Source of the DNA: a bacterium UBA2219
GTDB lineage: Bacteria > Desulfobacterota > Deferrimicrobia > Deferrimicrobiales > Deferrimicrobiaceae
Length of the DNA: 7,529 bases
NCBI GenBank assembly: GCA_002327765.1
Contig: DCUH01000113.1
Location: 4,644-12,172, forward strand
Reading direction: 5' to 3'
Shown here one piece after another: positions 1 through 5,632 of this stretch. The notes beneath the pieces are model-generated. The model searched no databases. It was not told the DNA's origin and was given only the letters and a program-made list of their open reading frames with translations. Both the position numbers and the translations under genes were made by a program. Position 1 is the stretch's first letter. The number at the start of each line of letters is the position of its first letter.

Positions 1-114
1 TTCCGCCTGCTCGACGAGCTCGGCTACGAGGGGTGGGTCGGCTGCGAATACCGGCCGCGCGGCAGGACCGGGGACGGCCTGGGCTGGTTGAAGACGCTCG
101 CCGACAACGATTAG
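1..114 (+). CDS. hyi: Hydroxypyruvate isomerase, C-terminal 37 residues (5' end outside window)
   Basis: An open frame runs from the first base to a TAG stop and encodes the last 37 residues of a protein. The tail contains GYEGWVGCEYRPRGRT followed by GLGWLKTL. This closely matches the C-terminus of hydroxypyruvate isomerase as I remember it (GW-G-EY-P-G-T-GL-W pattern), a TIM-barrel enzyme of the AP-endonuclease-2-like family. The enzyme interconverts hydroxypyruvate and tartronate semialdehyde in the cytoplasm. The next gene, a beta-hydroxyacid dehydrogenase family reductase, starts 13 bases downstream, and a hydroxypyruvate reductase-like gene follows. That neighbourhood is typical of glyoxylate/glycerate metabolism and supports the call. 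The N-terminus and catalytic residues are not visible, so a related sugar isomerase/epimerase of the same fold remains possible. Confidence 0.72.
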   Translation, partial: FRLLDELGYEGWVGCEYRPRGRTGDGLGWLKTLADND

Positions 115-127
115 AGGGGGTAAAGAC

Positions 128-1012
128 ATGGCACAGGCGGTCGCGTTTATCGGCACCGGCAGCATGGGCGCCCCGATGGCGATGAACCTGATGAAAGCGG
201 GGTTCGATGTCACGGCGTACAACCGCACGCCCGGAAAGCTGGCGGCGCTTGCGGAAGCAGGCGGCCGTGCGGCGAACCGCCCCGCCGCCGCCGTCACCCC
301 CGGCGGCATCGTCGTCACCATGGTCAGCAACGACCAGGTGCTGAAGGAGATCGTCGCCGGCGACGGAGGGGTTGCCGCGGCCCTGGGAGCCGGCATCCAC
401 GTCTCGATGAGCACGATTTCCCCCGACACCTCGCGCGAACTGGCGAAGCTGCATGCGTCCTTCGGCGGCCAATATGTGGCCGCGCCGGTCTTCGGCCGCC
501 CGGAAGCCGCGGCGGCGGCGAAGCTCTGGATCATCCGATCCGGCGCCGCGCAGGCCAAGCTGGCGGCCCGCCCGCTGCTGGAGGCGATGGGGCAGTCGGT
601 GCACGATTTCGGAGAGGATCCCGGCGCGGCGAACCTCGTCAAGCTCTGCGGCAACTTCATGATCCTGTCCGCCGTCGAAGCGATGTCGGAAGCCTTCGCC
701 CTGGCCGAGAAGAACGGCATCGACCGCGCGGCGGTGGCCGCTTTCTTCGGCGAGACGCTGTTCGGGTGTCCCATCTACCGGAACTACGGCCGCATCCTCG
801 CCGACCGGGCGTACGAGCCGGCCGGCTTCCAGCTCGCACTGGGCATGAAGGATGTCAAACTGGTGCAGGGAGCCGCCGGGTCGTCGGAAATTCAGATGCC
901 CCTGGCGGAGCTGCTTCACCGACGCCTGGCCGATTCCCTTGCGAAGGGGCGCGGGCAAATGGACTGGACGGCGATCGAACTGATCGTCGCCGAGGCGGCG
1001 GGATTGCGCTAG
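128..1012 (+). CDS. NAD(P)-dependent beta-hydroxyacid dehydrogenase family reductase (tartronate semialdehyde reductase-like)
   Basis: This 294-residue protein has the usual length of the 3-hydroxyisobutyrate dehydrogenase/GlxR family. The N-terminal Rossmann fold carries FIGTGSMG (residues 8-14 hold the G-x-G-x-x-G turn). NRT at 32-34 puts an arginine where NADPH-preferring members have one. The all-alpha C-terminal domain has the family lysine in NLVKLCGN (K172, N176), AEKNGID near 183-189 and FQLALGMKDV at 234-243 (K241, D242). The substrate loop is odd. The usual DAPVSGG signature reads AAPVFGRPEA at 118-127, losing the Asp, Ser and second Gly. The start has a purine-rich stretch (GAGGGGGTAAAG) just before the ATG. 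Lying between hyi and an hprA-like gene, it would be expected to reduce tartronate semialdehyde to D-glycerate. The altered loop leaves room for another aldehyde, ketone or imine substrate. The family call is firm; the substrate is inference. Confidence 0.85.
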   Translation: MAQAVAFIGTGSMGAPMAMNLMKAGFDVTAYNRTPGKLAALAEAGGRAANRPAAAVTPGGIVVTMVSNDQVLKEIVAGDGGVAAALGAGIHVSMSTISPDTSRELAKLHASFGGQYVAAPVFGRPEAAAAAKLWIIRSGAAQAKLAARPLLEAMGQSVHDFGEDPGAANLVKLCGNFMILSAVEAMSEAFALAEKNGIDRAAVAAFFGETLFGCPIYRNYGRILADRAYEPAGFQLALGMKDVKLVQGAAGSSEIQMPLAELLHRRLADSLAKGRGQMDWTAIELIVAEAAGLR

Positions 1013-1028
1013 CTCCCAGGGAGGCCCC

Positions 1029-1988
1029 ATGAACATCGTGATCCTCGACGGGTACACCGAGAACCCGGGCGACCTTTCCTGGGGCGGGTTCGAGGCGCTC
1101 GGCCCGCTCGCCGTATACGACCGGACGCCCGTCGACCGGATCGTCGAGCGCATCGGATCGTCCGGGGCGGTGATCGTCAACAAGACCCCGCTGAGCAGGG
1201 CCACCATCGAGGCGTGCCCCTCCATCCGCTACATCGGAGTGCTCGCGACCGGCTACAACGTGGTCGACGTCGCCGCCTGCGCGGAACGGGGCATCGTGGT
1301 TACCAACATCCCGACCTACGGTACCGCGGCCGTGGCCCAGATGGCCATAGCCCTTCTCCTGGAGCTCTGCCACCACGTCGGGGCGCACTCCGACTCGGTG
1401 TTCGCGGGCGAGTGGCAGAACAGCCCGGACTGGTGCTACTGGAAATTCCCCCTCGTCGAACTGGCGGGCAAGACGATGGGCATCATCGGGTTCGGCCGGA
1501 TCGGGCAGGCGACCGCCCGGATCGCACAGGCCCTGGGGATGAAGATCCTTGCGCACGACGTGCACAAGGTCCCGGGGCTCGAGAGCGAGAGCTGCCGCTA
1601 CGTCGACCTCGACACCCTGTTCTCCTCCTCGGACGTGATCTCGCTGCACTGCCCGCTCTTCCCCTCCACCCAGGGGATCATCAACAAGACGAACATCGCC
1701 AAAATGAAGGACGGCGTGTTCATCATAAACACCTCCCGCGGCCCCCTTGTCGTGGAGCAGGATCTCTACGAAGGGCTCGAGAGCGGCAAGATCGGCGGGG
1801 CGGGCGTGGATGTCGTGTCGAGCGAGCCCATCAAGGCGGACAACCCGCTGCTCAAGGCGAAGCGCTGCATCATCACGCCGCACATCGCCTGGGCTCCGAA
1901 GGAGTCGCGGCAGCGGCTGATGGACATCGCGGTGCAAAACCTGGCCCGCTTCATCGCGGGGACGCCGGTCAACGTCGTCAAGGGCTGA
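1029..1988 (+). CDS. hprA: D-2-hydroxyacid dehydrogenase, probable hydroxypyruvate reductase/glycerate dehydrogenase
   Basis: This is a 319-residue cytoplasmic oxidoreductase of the D-isomer-specific 2-hydroxyacid dehydrogenase family, at the usual full length. The opening LDGYTENPGDLSW is characteristic of glycerate dehydrogenase-type members. The Rossmann motif GFGRIGQ lies at 154-160, and an aspartate at the end of the next strand (HDVHK, D177) favours NAD(H) over NADP(H). The catalytic triad is visible as Arg237 in NTSRGPLV, Glu266 in SSEP and His285 in PHIAWAP. The expected reaction is reduction of hydroxypyruvate, or glyoxylate, to D-glycerate or glycolate. GGGAGG sits 5 bases before the ATG, and the gene begins 16 bases after the preceding reductase, so co-transcription with hyi and that reductase is likely. 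Related lactate, phosphoglycerate or formate dehydrogenases are less likely. The motifs are seen; the exact substrate is inferred from the N-terminal signature and context. Confidence 0.88.
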   Translation: MNIVILDGYTENPGDLSWGGFEALGPLAVYDRTPVDRIVERIGSSGAVIVNKTPLSRATIEACPSIRYIGVLATGYNVVDVAACAERGIVVTNIPTYGTAAVAQMAIALLLELCHHVGAHSDSVFAGEWQNSPDWCYWKFPLVELAGKTMGIIGFGRIGQATARIAQALGMKILAHDVHKVPGLESESCRYVDLDTLFSSSDVISLHCPLFPSTQGIINKTNIAKMKDGVFIINTSRGPLVVEQDLYEGLESGKIGGAGVDVVSSEPIKADNPLLKAKRCIITPHIAWAPKESRQRLMDIAVQNLARFIAGTPVNVVKG

Positions 1989-2065
1989 CCGGCCCGAGCC
2001 CCGCTTCCCGTTCGGCGTACGGTTCCGGGAGAGACGCGCCGGCAGGTTCGCATTGTCCGTCCCGG

Positions 2066-2090
2066 GCGATCGCGGCCTCGCCGCGACCGC
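2066..2090. terminator. GC-rich hairpin between convergent genes, possible terminator
   Basis: A 7-base-pair stem, TCGCGGC (2070-2076) with GCCGCGA (2080-2086), closes a CTC loop. After one A/C mismatch it is extended by three more pairs (2066-2068 with 2088-2090). It lies directly after the stop of the minus-strand SYLF gene and about 80 bases after the plus-strand hprA stop, where a bidirectional terminator would be expected. Neither side has a proper T-run, so intrinsic termination is doubtful. It may only be a 3'-end stabilising hairpin. Confidence 0.3.
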
Positions 2091-2663
2091 TCATTTGCCC
2101 GGGGTGATCTTCGTGATCTTCGACCCCTGCAGGCCGATCCCGGCCATCAGCCCCTTCTGGCCGAATATGAACCCGTAGATGTCCTCCTTGGCCGTCGTCG
2201 AGGACAGGTTCTTCGCAATGCCTTCGTCCACGACGACCACGGTGGGGCCGACGCCGACCTCCCACCCTCCGCTTTTATCGAGGTAGCCGATGGCTTTTTC
2301 GGTCATGAAGAACATGGCGTAGCCGAACGACTGGGCCCCCGCCTGAAGGCCGTACGATGCCGAAACCGTGTTGTAGTAGCCGGCGGTCTTCCCCCCGACG
2401 ATCAGGGCCCCCTCGCCGTATTGGCCGCCGACGATCAGCCCCGCCTTGATCACATCCGGAAAGACCAGGACGCCCTTGGCCACTTTCGAAAGTTCCTTGG
2501 CTGCCGGCGACCTCGCGTAAAGCTTCTCCAGGGCGAGCGCGACCTCCTTGTCGATCTCGGCGGCGGTTCCGGCGATGGCGGGAGCCGCGGTGAAAAGAAG
2601 GGAGATCGCGAGCAGCAGGACGAGAAGTGCGGGGACCACGGGGCAGAGAGCAGTTCGCTTCAT
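2091..2663 (-). CDS. Secreted SYLF-domain (Ysc84-like) lipid-binding protein
   Basis: This 190-residue protein has a Sec signal peptide: a basic MKR start, a long Leu/Ile/Ala core and an AIA|G cleavage site after about residue 31. The mature part is essentially one SYLF/Ysc84 domain (about 35-188). Its features include KGVLVFPDVIKAGLIVGG at 63-80, a Gly-rich segment ending in GGKTAGYYNTVSASYG, FMTEKAI near 119-124, and DIYGFIFGQKGLMAG near the end. Eukaryotic SYLF domains bind phosphoinositides. Bacterial versions are usually short periplasmic or envelope-attached proteins of unclear function. An in-frame ATG lies 30 bases upstream (2693). I chose 2663 because an ideal AAGGAGG sits 5 bases before it and the signal peptide then starts normally. 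The gene follows an outer-membrane barrel gene by 26 bases, so the two probably share an mRNA. The family is confident; the role is unknown. Confidence 0.9.
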   Translation of the reverse strand: MKRTALCPVVPALLVLLLAISLLFTAAPAIAGTAAEIDKEVALALEKLYARSPAAKELSKVAKGVLVFPDVIKAGLIVGGQYGEGALIVGGKTAGYYNTVSASYGLQAGAQSFGYAMFFMTEKAIGYLDKSGGWEVGVGPTVVVVDEGIAKNLSSTTAKEDIYGFIFGQKGLMAGIGLQGSKITKITPGK

Positions 2664-2668
2664 AACTA

Positions 2669-2675
2669 CCTCCTT
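2669..2675 (-). promoter_or_regulatory. Strong Shine-Dalgarno deciding the SYLF gene start
   Basis: Read on the minus strand, AAGGAGG is followed by the 5-base spacer TAGTT and then ATG at 2663. This near-perfect site supports the downstream start over the ATG at 2693, which would overlap the stop region of the preceding gene. Confidence 0.85.
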
Positions 2676-2689
2676 CTTCAAGGGGTTGG

Positions 2690-3634
2690 TCACAAGTCAA
2701 GTCCCCAGCGGTGCTGCCAGAGAATCCCGAGTTGCGTGGAATCGTTCCCCGAGCTGGTGTGCACTCCGTCGCTGGCGTACAGCTTGACCGAGTTCCTCCG
2801 GTCCACGGGCAGCGCGAGCGTGGCTCCCACCCGGGAATTGTTCAACAGGTCGTCGTTTCGCACGCCGTCGGTCGTCGTGCGCCCGCCGTGATCGTAGGTC
2901 CCGCTCACCGCAACCCAGACGCCGCGGCCCAGGTTGTAGGTGGCGTGCGCCTGCGCCGTATAGACGGGGTCCTGCTCCAGCGTCTTCCCCCCGAAGTAGT
3001 CGTCGTTCCTGGTGAAAAAATACGCCCCCGCGGACAGCTCCAGCGTGAAAGGTCCCCACGCCTTGGAGATCCCGACGTCGGGCTTGACGAACCAGCGGTT
3101 GCTGCCGAGGTTCACCAGCTTGGTGCCGTCGTATTGCCCGAGGGGGGCGGACAGCTGGACGCTCGCCCCGAGGATCACATCCTGCCTGTAGTCCGCGAAT
3201 TCCCGCACCGACAGCGCAGGGGCGCCGAAGAAATTGACCGAAAAACGCAAGAGCGGGTCGTTGAACCCGGAAACGTCGCGTTCCCGCGCCTGGCCCGCGA
3301 CCATCGCGGTGCCGGAGAGGTCCGAAAACGGCAGGATGACGTCGAACTTCCCCGACCTGCCCCAAACGTCGAGCGTACGCGCATACGCCAGGATGCCGGT
3401 GTGGATCTTCAGCTCGGCATCCTTGAGAGGGGAGGAACCCGGGGTCGACAGGCCGCCATCCGAATGGACGTAGCCCGCGAGCAGGAAATGGACCCCGACC
3501 GGCGTATTGACGTAGGCCCTCGGCTCGATTTCGCCGGCCTGCGATTGCACGGCCGCGGCCAGGAAGAAGATCACGGCAGCCGCCCCGACCGATAAATCGA
3601 CCCCATTCCGCCAGTTTCGATTCGATCCCTGCAT
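2690..3634 (-). CDS. Predicted outer-membrane beta-barrel, MetA-pathway/'transporter' family
   Basis: This 314-residue protein starts with a polar segment and a hydrophobic core (about 15-28), ending in SQA|GE, a plausible signal-peptidase site near residue 33. The mature protein alternates short amphipathic strands with polar turns, as in an outer-membrane barrel. It opens with EPRAYVNTPVGVHFLLAGY and has GFNDPLLRFSVNFFGAPALS near 123-142, followed by LGASVQLSAPLGQYD. As I recognise them, these are hallmarks of the 'phenol MetA degradation'/transporter family, thought to be barrels for hydrophobic substrates. The last residues are WQHRWGLDL, with aromatics near the C-terminus but no terminal Phe. 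The ribosome binding site before the ATG is weak (GGCGGGT region). It is the first gene of a probable two-gene operon with the SYLF gene 26 bases downstream. The transported substrate cannot be inferred. Confidence 0.8.
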   Translation of the reverse strand: MQGSNRNWRNGVDLSVGAAAVIFFLAAAVQSQAGEIEPRAYVNTPVGVHFLLAGYVHSDGGLSTPGSSPLKDAELKIHTGILAYARTLDVWGRSGKFDVILPFSDLSGTAMVAGQARERDVSGFNDPLLRFSVNFFGAPALSVREFADYRQDVILGASVQLSAPLGQYDGTKLVNLGSNRWFVKPDVGISKAWGPFTLELSAGAYFFTRNDDYFGGKTLEQDPVYTAQAHATYNLGRGVWVAVSGTYDHGGRTTTDGVRNDDLLNNSRVGATLALPVDRRNSVKLYASDGVHTSSGNDSTQLGILWQHRWGLDL

Positions 3635-3712
3635 CCGGTGACCCGCCGTCGTTTTTCGATCGCTCCATAACCTATCAGAGATCCTTCAATTCCCATACCT
3701 TTATTGCTAGCA

Positions 3713-3766
3713 GGCTCCGACCGGTATGTTTTACCGTTCCCCGCTGACGGGGGCGGCGAGGGAGCC
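3713..3766. other. Cluster of nested inverted repeats, possible structured leader or operator
   Basis: GGCTCC (3713-3718) can pair with GGAGCC (3761-3766). It encloses two hairpins: CGGTA/TACCG (3722-3726 with 3732-3736) and CCCCG/CGGGG (3739-3743 with 3748-3752). The palindrome TGCTAGCA (3705-3712) directly precedes it. It lies about 80-130 bases upstream of the minus-strand barrel gene, so it could be in that gene's leader or be a protein-binding site. The stems are short, and chance in GC-rich DNA is a real alternative. Confidence 0.25.
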
Positions 3767-3966
3767 GTGCGGGCGGATCGTCCAAGGAAAGGGATGGCCG
3801 CGGACTTTATCGCGCATGCTTCAAGTAACCTGTTGAAACGACAGCTGATCCATTGAGCTGCGCTGCGCGGTGTGGCGAGAGGGGGATTTTTCGGGAAAGG
3901 CATACGCACCGTTCGCGCCCACCAAAAGCTCCTGCCAGGCGGGCAGTTCCCTGCGAGAGGCGGAGA

Positions 3967-3979
3967 CGAAATATCGTCT
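3967..3979 (+). repeat. 13-base repeat CGAAATATCGTCT, upstream copy
   Basis: The same 13 bases recur at 5579-5591 inside the terminator of the operon downstream. Here the repeat also lies in an inverted repeat, AGACG (3964-3968) with CGTCT (3975-3979) around an AAATAT loop, plus two outer pairs after a mismatch. There is no T-run, so it is not an intrinsic terminator on this strand. Confidence 0.6.
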
Positions 3980-4008
3980 GCGAGGCGAAATGCCGCCTTC
4001 CGTCGCTA

Positions 4009-4039
4009 TTGCATTTCTGTTTCCTTCCCGGGGTATAAA
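4009..4039 (+). promoter_or_regulatory. Candidate sigma-70-type promoter for the barrel/glycine-zipper operon
   Basis: TATAAA at 4034-4039 matches five of six bases of the -10 consensus. TTGCAT at 4009-4014 is a poor -35, with a 19-base spacer. The segment stands in an A/T-rich island (a run of A and T at 4034-4050) that is unusual in this window. Transcription would begin about 100 bases before the ATG at 4147. Confidence 0.3.
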
Positions 4040-4146
4040 AAAAATTTCATTCCTATCAGGCAGTTAAAGAGCGGTGTTCTTCTTGAGGCCAATTCGCACG
4101 GATCATGCAATTGACCCGACAGCAGAAATGCCAAAAGGGGAACGCT

Positions 4147-4959
4147 ATGAAAAAAGCCTGCGGATGGCTGATCCTGTCGGTGTTTGTCGCCTCGACGTTC
4201 GCAATCGAGGCCGGGGCCCAGCAGGATGAGGCCGTTGAGCTGGCGAAGAAGCTGGCGAATCCGATCGCTTCCCTGATCAGCGTGCCGATGCAGTACAACT
4301 ACGACGAGTACGGCGGGCGGAACGACGGGGCCTCCGTCAGCCGGCTGAACATCCAGCCGGTGATCCCGATCTCGTTGAATGCGGATTGGAACCTGATCAC
4401 GCGGACCATCGTTCCGCTTCTCGACCAGCGGGATTTCCCGCTCGACGCCATGAACGAATCGGGCCTTGGCGACATCACCGCAAGCCAGTTCTTTTCTCCG
4501 AAAGCGCCGACGGCGCGGGGCTGGATCTGGGGCGTGGGGCCGGTCGAGTACCTGCCAACGGCCACCGACAAATATCTCGGCGCCGACAAGTGGGGATTGG
4601 GCCCGACGGCCGTCGTGCTGAAACAGCGGGGGCCGTGGACGGTCGGGATGCTGGTCAACCACATCTGGTCCGTGGCCGGCGATGACGACCGCCCCGACAT
4701 CAACGCCACGTTCCTCCAGCCGTTCGTCAGCTACATCACGAAGACCAGGACGACTTTCGGTATCAACACGGAGTCGACCTACGACTGGAAGAACGAGGCG
4801 TGGTCCGTGCCGGTGATCGCCCAGGTGGCGCAGATGTTCAAGGTCGGTCCGCAGATCTGCCAGTTGACCGTGGGCGCGAAATATTGGGCCGAGTCGCCGG
4901 ACGACGGTCCGGACGGCTGGGGGCTGCGGGTGCAGTTGACGTTCCTTTTTCCGAAGTAG
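4147..4959 (+). CDS. Predicted outer-membrane beta-barrel, 'transporter'-type
   Basis: This 270-residue protein has a signal peptide (MKK, hydrophobic core about 6-20, AGA|QQ near residue 24). The mature protein is rich in alternating amphipathic strands: LISVPMQYNYDEYGG, IQPVIPISLNADWNLITR, GLGDITASQFFSP, GVGPVEYLPTATDKYLG, GPTAVVLKQ, GMLVNHIWSVAGD and FLQPFVSYITKTRTTFG. These are familiar from the conserved bacterial barrels often annotated only as 'transporter' or, misleadingly, 'neuromedin U'. The C-terminus is LTFLFPK, close to the aromatic-ending signal of outer-membrane proteins. An in-frame ATG exists at 4105, but the start at 4147 has AAAAGGGG about 6 bases upstream and gives a normal signal peptide. 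The next gene, a glycine-zipper protein, begins 60 bases downstream with no terminator between. The cargo is unknown. It appears distantly similar in architecture to the barrel encoded divergently at 2690-3634. Confidence 0.8.
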   Translation: MKKACGWLILSVFVASTFAIEAGAQQDEAVELAKKLANPIASLISVPMQYNYDEYGGRNDGASVSRLNIQPVIPISLNADWNLITRTIVPLLDQRDFPLDAMNESGLGDITASQFFSPKAPTARGWIWGVGPVEYLPTATDKYLGADKWGLGPTAVVLKQRGPWTVGMLVNHIWSVAGDDDRPDINATFLQPFVSYITKTRTTFGINTESTYDWKNEAWSVPVIAQVAQMFKVGPQICQLTVGAKYWAESPDDGPDGWGLRVQLTFLFPK

Positions 4960-5019
4960 GGGGAAGCTGTGGATCACGAGCGCTGGAGCGCCGGACCGTC
5001 ACTACAGGAGGAGACGTTC

Positions 5020-5526
5020 ATGAAGAGAAGCACGGTTGCAAGGGGGATCTTTTTTCTGTTGGCCGTTCTGCTGGTAATCGCCGCGGCGGCGGAAATCTCG
5101 ACGGCGGGGTCGCTTGCCTCTTCCCTCGGGGTCGCCCCGTATCCCTCGAAGGGGCAGTCCGCCCAGAAGCAGAACCAGGACGAGGGGGAATGCTTTGCGT
5201 GGGCGAAGCAGCAGACCGGGATCGACCCGATCGCGGCGGCGAGCGCCCCTCCCCCCGCGGCCGCACCGGCGGCGGGAGGAGGGGAGCGGGTCCGGGGCGC
5301 TGCGCGGGGCGCGGTCGGAGGGGCGGCGATCGGCGCCATCGCCGGCGACGCCGGGAAGGGCGCGGGAATCGGCGCCGTGGCCGGGACCATGGCCGGAGGC
5401 AAGCAGGCCAGGACGAATCAGGCGGCCCAGCAGCAGCAGGCCCAGCAGGCGAAAGCCGGGGCAAGCCAGCAATTCAACAAGGCCTTCGGAGCATGCATGG
5501 AAGGCCGGGGCTATTCGGTGAAATAA
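5020..5526 (+). CDS. Secreted glycine-zipper protein with two cysteines and Gln-rich segment
   Basis: This 168-residue protein has an N-terminal signal or anchor segment (MKR then hydrophobic 9-24, possible cleavage near STAG at 27-30). The mature protein has four parts. First, YPSKGQSAQKQNQDEGECFAW at 41-61 with TGIDP after it, which resembles the conserved start of YMGG-type glycine-zipper proteins. Second, an Ala/Pro/Gly linker at 71-88. Third, a glycine zipper at about 91-127 with repeated small residues (GAARGAVGGAAIGAIAGD and GAGIGAVAGTMAGG). Fourth, a Gln/Ala-rich stretch at 133-151 and a tail FGACMEGRGYSVK. C58 and C159, the only cysteines, flank the zipper and could form a disulfide. 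Such zippers usually insert in or pack against membranes. An earlier in-frame ATG (4969) lacks a good ribosome binding site, whereas AGGAGG lies just upstream of 5020. Co-transcription with the preceding barrel is likely. The function is unknown. Confidence 0.82.
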   Translation: MKRSTVARGIFFLLAVLLVIAAAAEISTAGSLASSLGVAPYPSKGQSAQKQNQDEGECFAWAKQQTGIDPIAAASAPPPAAAPAAGGGERVRGAARGAVGGAAIGAIAGDAGKGAGIGAVAGTMAGGKQARTNQAAQQQQAQQAKAGASQQFNKAFGACMEGRGYSVK

Positions 5527-5570
5527 CGGGGCGGTTCCCGCCTCGGGCCAGGCGACAGCGGCAGCGCATC

Positions 5571-5601
5571 GGGGGAGGCGAAATATCGTCTCCCCCTTTT
5601 T
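5571..5601 (+). terminator. Intrinsic terminator of the barrel/glycine-zipper operon
   Basis: GGGGGAGGCG (5571-5580) pairs with CGTCTCCCCC (5587-5596), a 10-base-pair stem with one G-U pair. The loop is AAATAT and five T residues follow at 5597-5601. It lies 44 bases after the glycine-zipper stop and before the regulator gene. This is a textbook Rho-independent terminator, so the regulator probably has its own promoter. Confidence 0.9.
5579..5591 (+). repeat. 13-base repeat CGAAATATCGTCT, downstream copy
   Basis: This is identical to 3967-3979. Here it forms the top of the terminator stem and its loop. The two copies bracket the operon 4147-5526. Confidence 0.6.
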
Positions 5602-5632
5602 ATCGTCCGAATATTACAATGAATCAGGATCG

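Larger units (their letters stand above)
3635..4146. other. 512-base divergent intergenic region without a convincing gene
   Basis: This stretch separates two divergent operons that both begin with an outer-membrane barrel. Short open frames exist on both strands (for example 3853-4038 and 3872-4114 on +, and 3571-3909 on -). They overlap one another, lack good ribosome binding sites and have Arg/Ser/Pro-rich compositions typical of chance GC-rich frames. It contains a candidate plus-strand promoter near 4009-4039, a cluster of inverted repeats at 3713-3766, a small hairpin at 3932-3946 (CTGCC/GGCAG) and a hairpin around 3964-3979. The 8-mer CCTATCAG occurs at 3671-3678 and again at 4052-4059. 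No known riboswitch class was recognised. Confidence 0.6.

Noticed and set aside
129..143. TGGCAC near the second gene start, suggestive of a sigma-54 -24 element
   Set aside because: No GC follows at the required GG-N10-GC spacing, and the position is inside an operon at the start codon.
855..1937. 360-codon open frame on the minus strand
   Set aside because: It is antisense to the 2-hydroxyacid dehydrogenase with its full catalytic triad, and shows the same His/Asp/Arg-rich shadow composition.
3640..3700. Possible minus-strand promoter (TTGAAG with TATGGA) before the barrel gene
   Set aside because: The spacer is only 14 bases and both boxes match poorly. It is not strong enough to annotate.
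3571..3909. 112-codon minus-strand frame extending from the barrel gene into the intergenic region
   Set aside because: It is out of frame with the barrel, overlaps its start by about 60 bases, has no ribosome binding site and has low-complexity composition.
3853..4114. Three overlapping short plus-strand frames (61-80 codons) in the intergenic region
   Set aside because: They overlap in different frames, have no convincing ribosome binding sites, and the last one runs past the likely promoter.
4006..4977. 323-codon open frame on the minus strand
   Set aside because: It is antisense to the barrel gene at 4147-4959. It has no signal peptide or recognisable motif.
5430..5455. CAG-rich tract as a possible microsatellite
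   Set aside because: It is only a few imperfect units encoding the Gln/Ala segment of the glycine-zipper protein. It is not a tandem repeat array.
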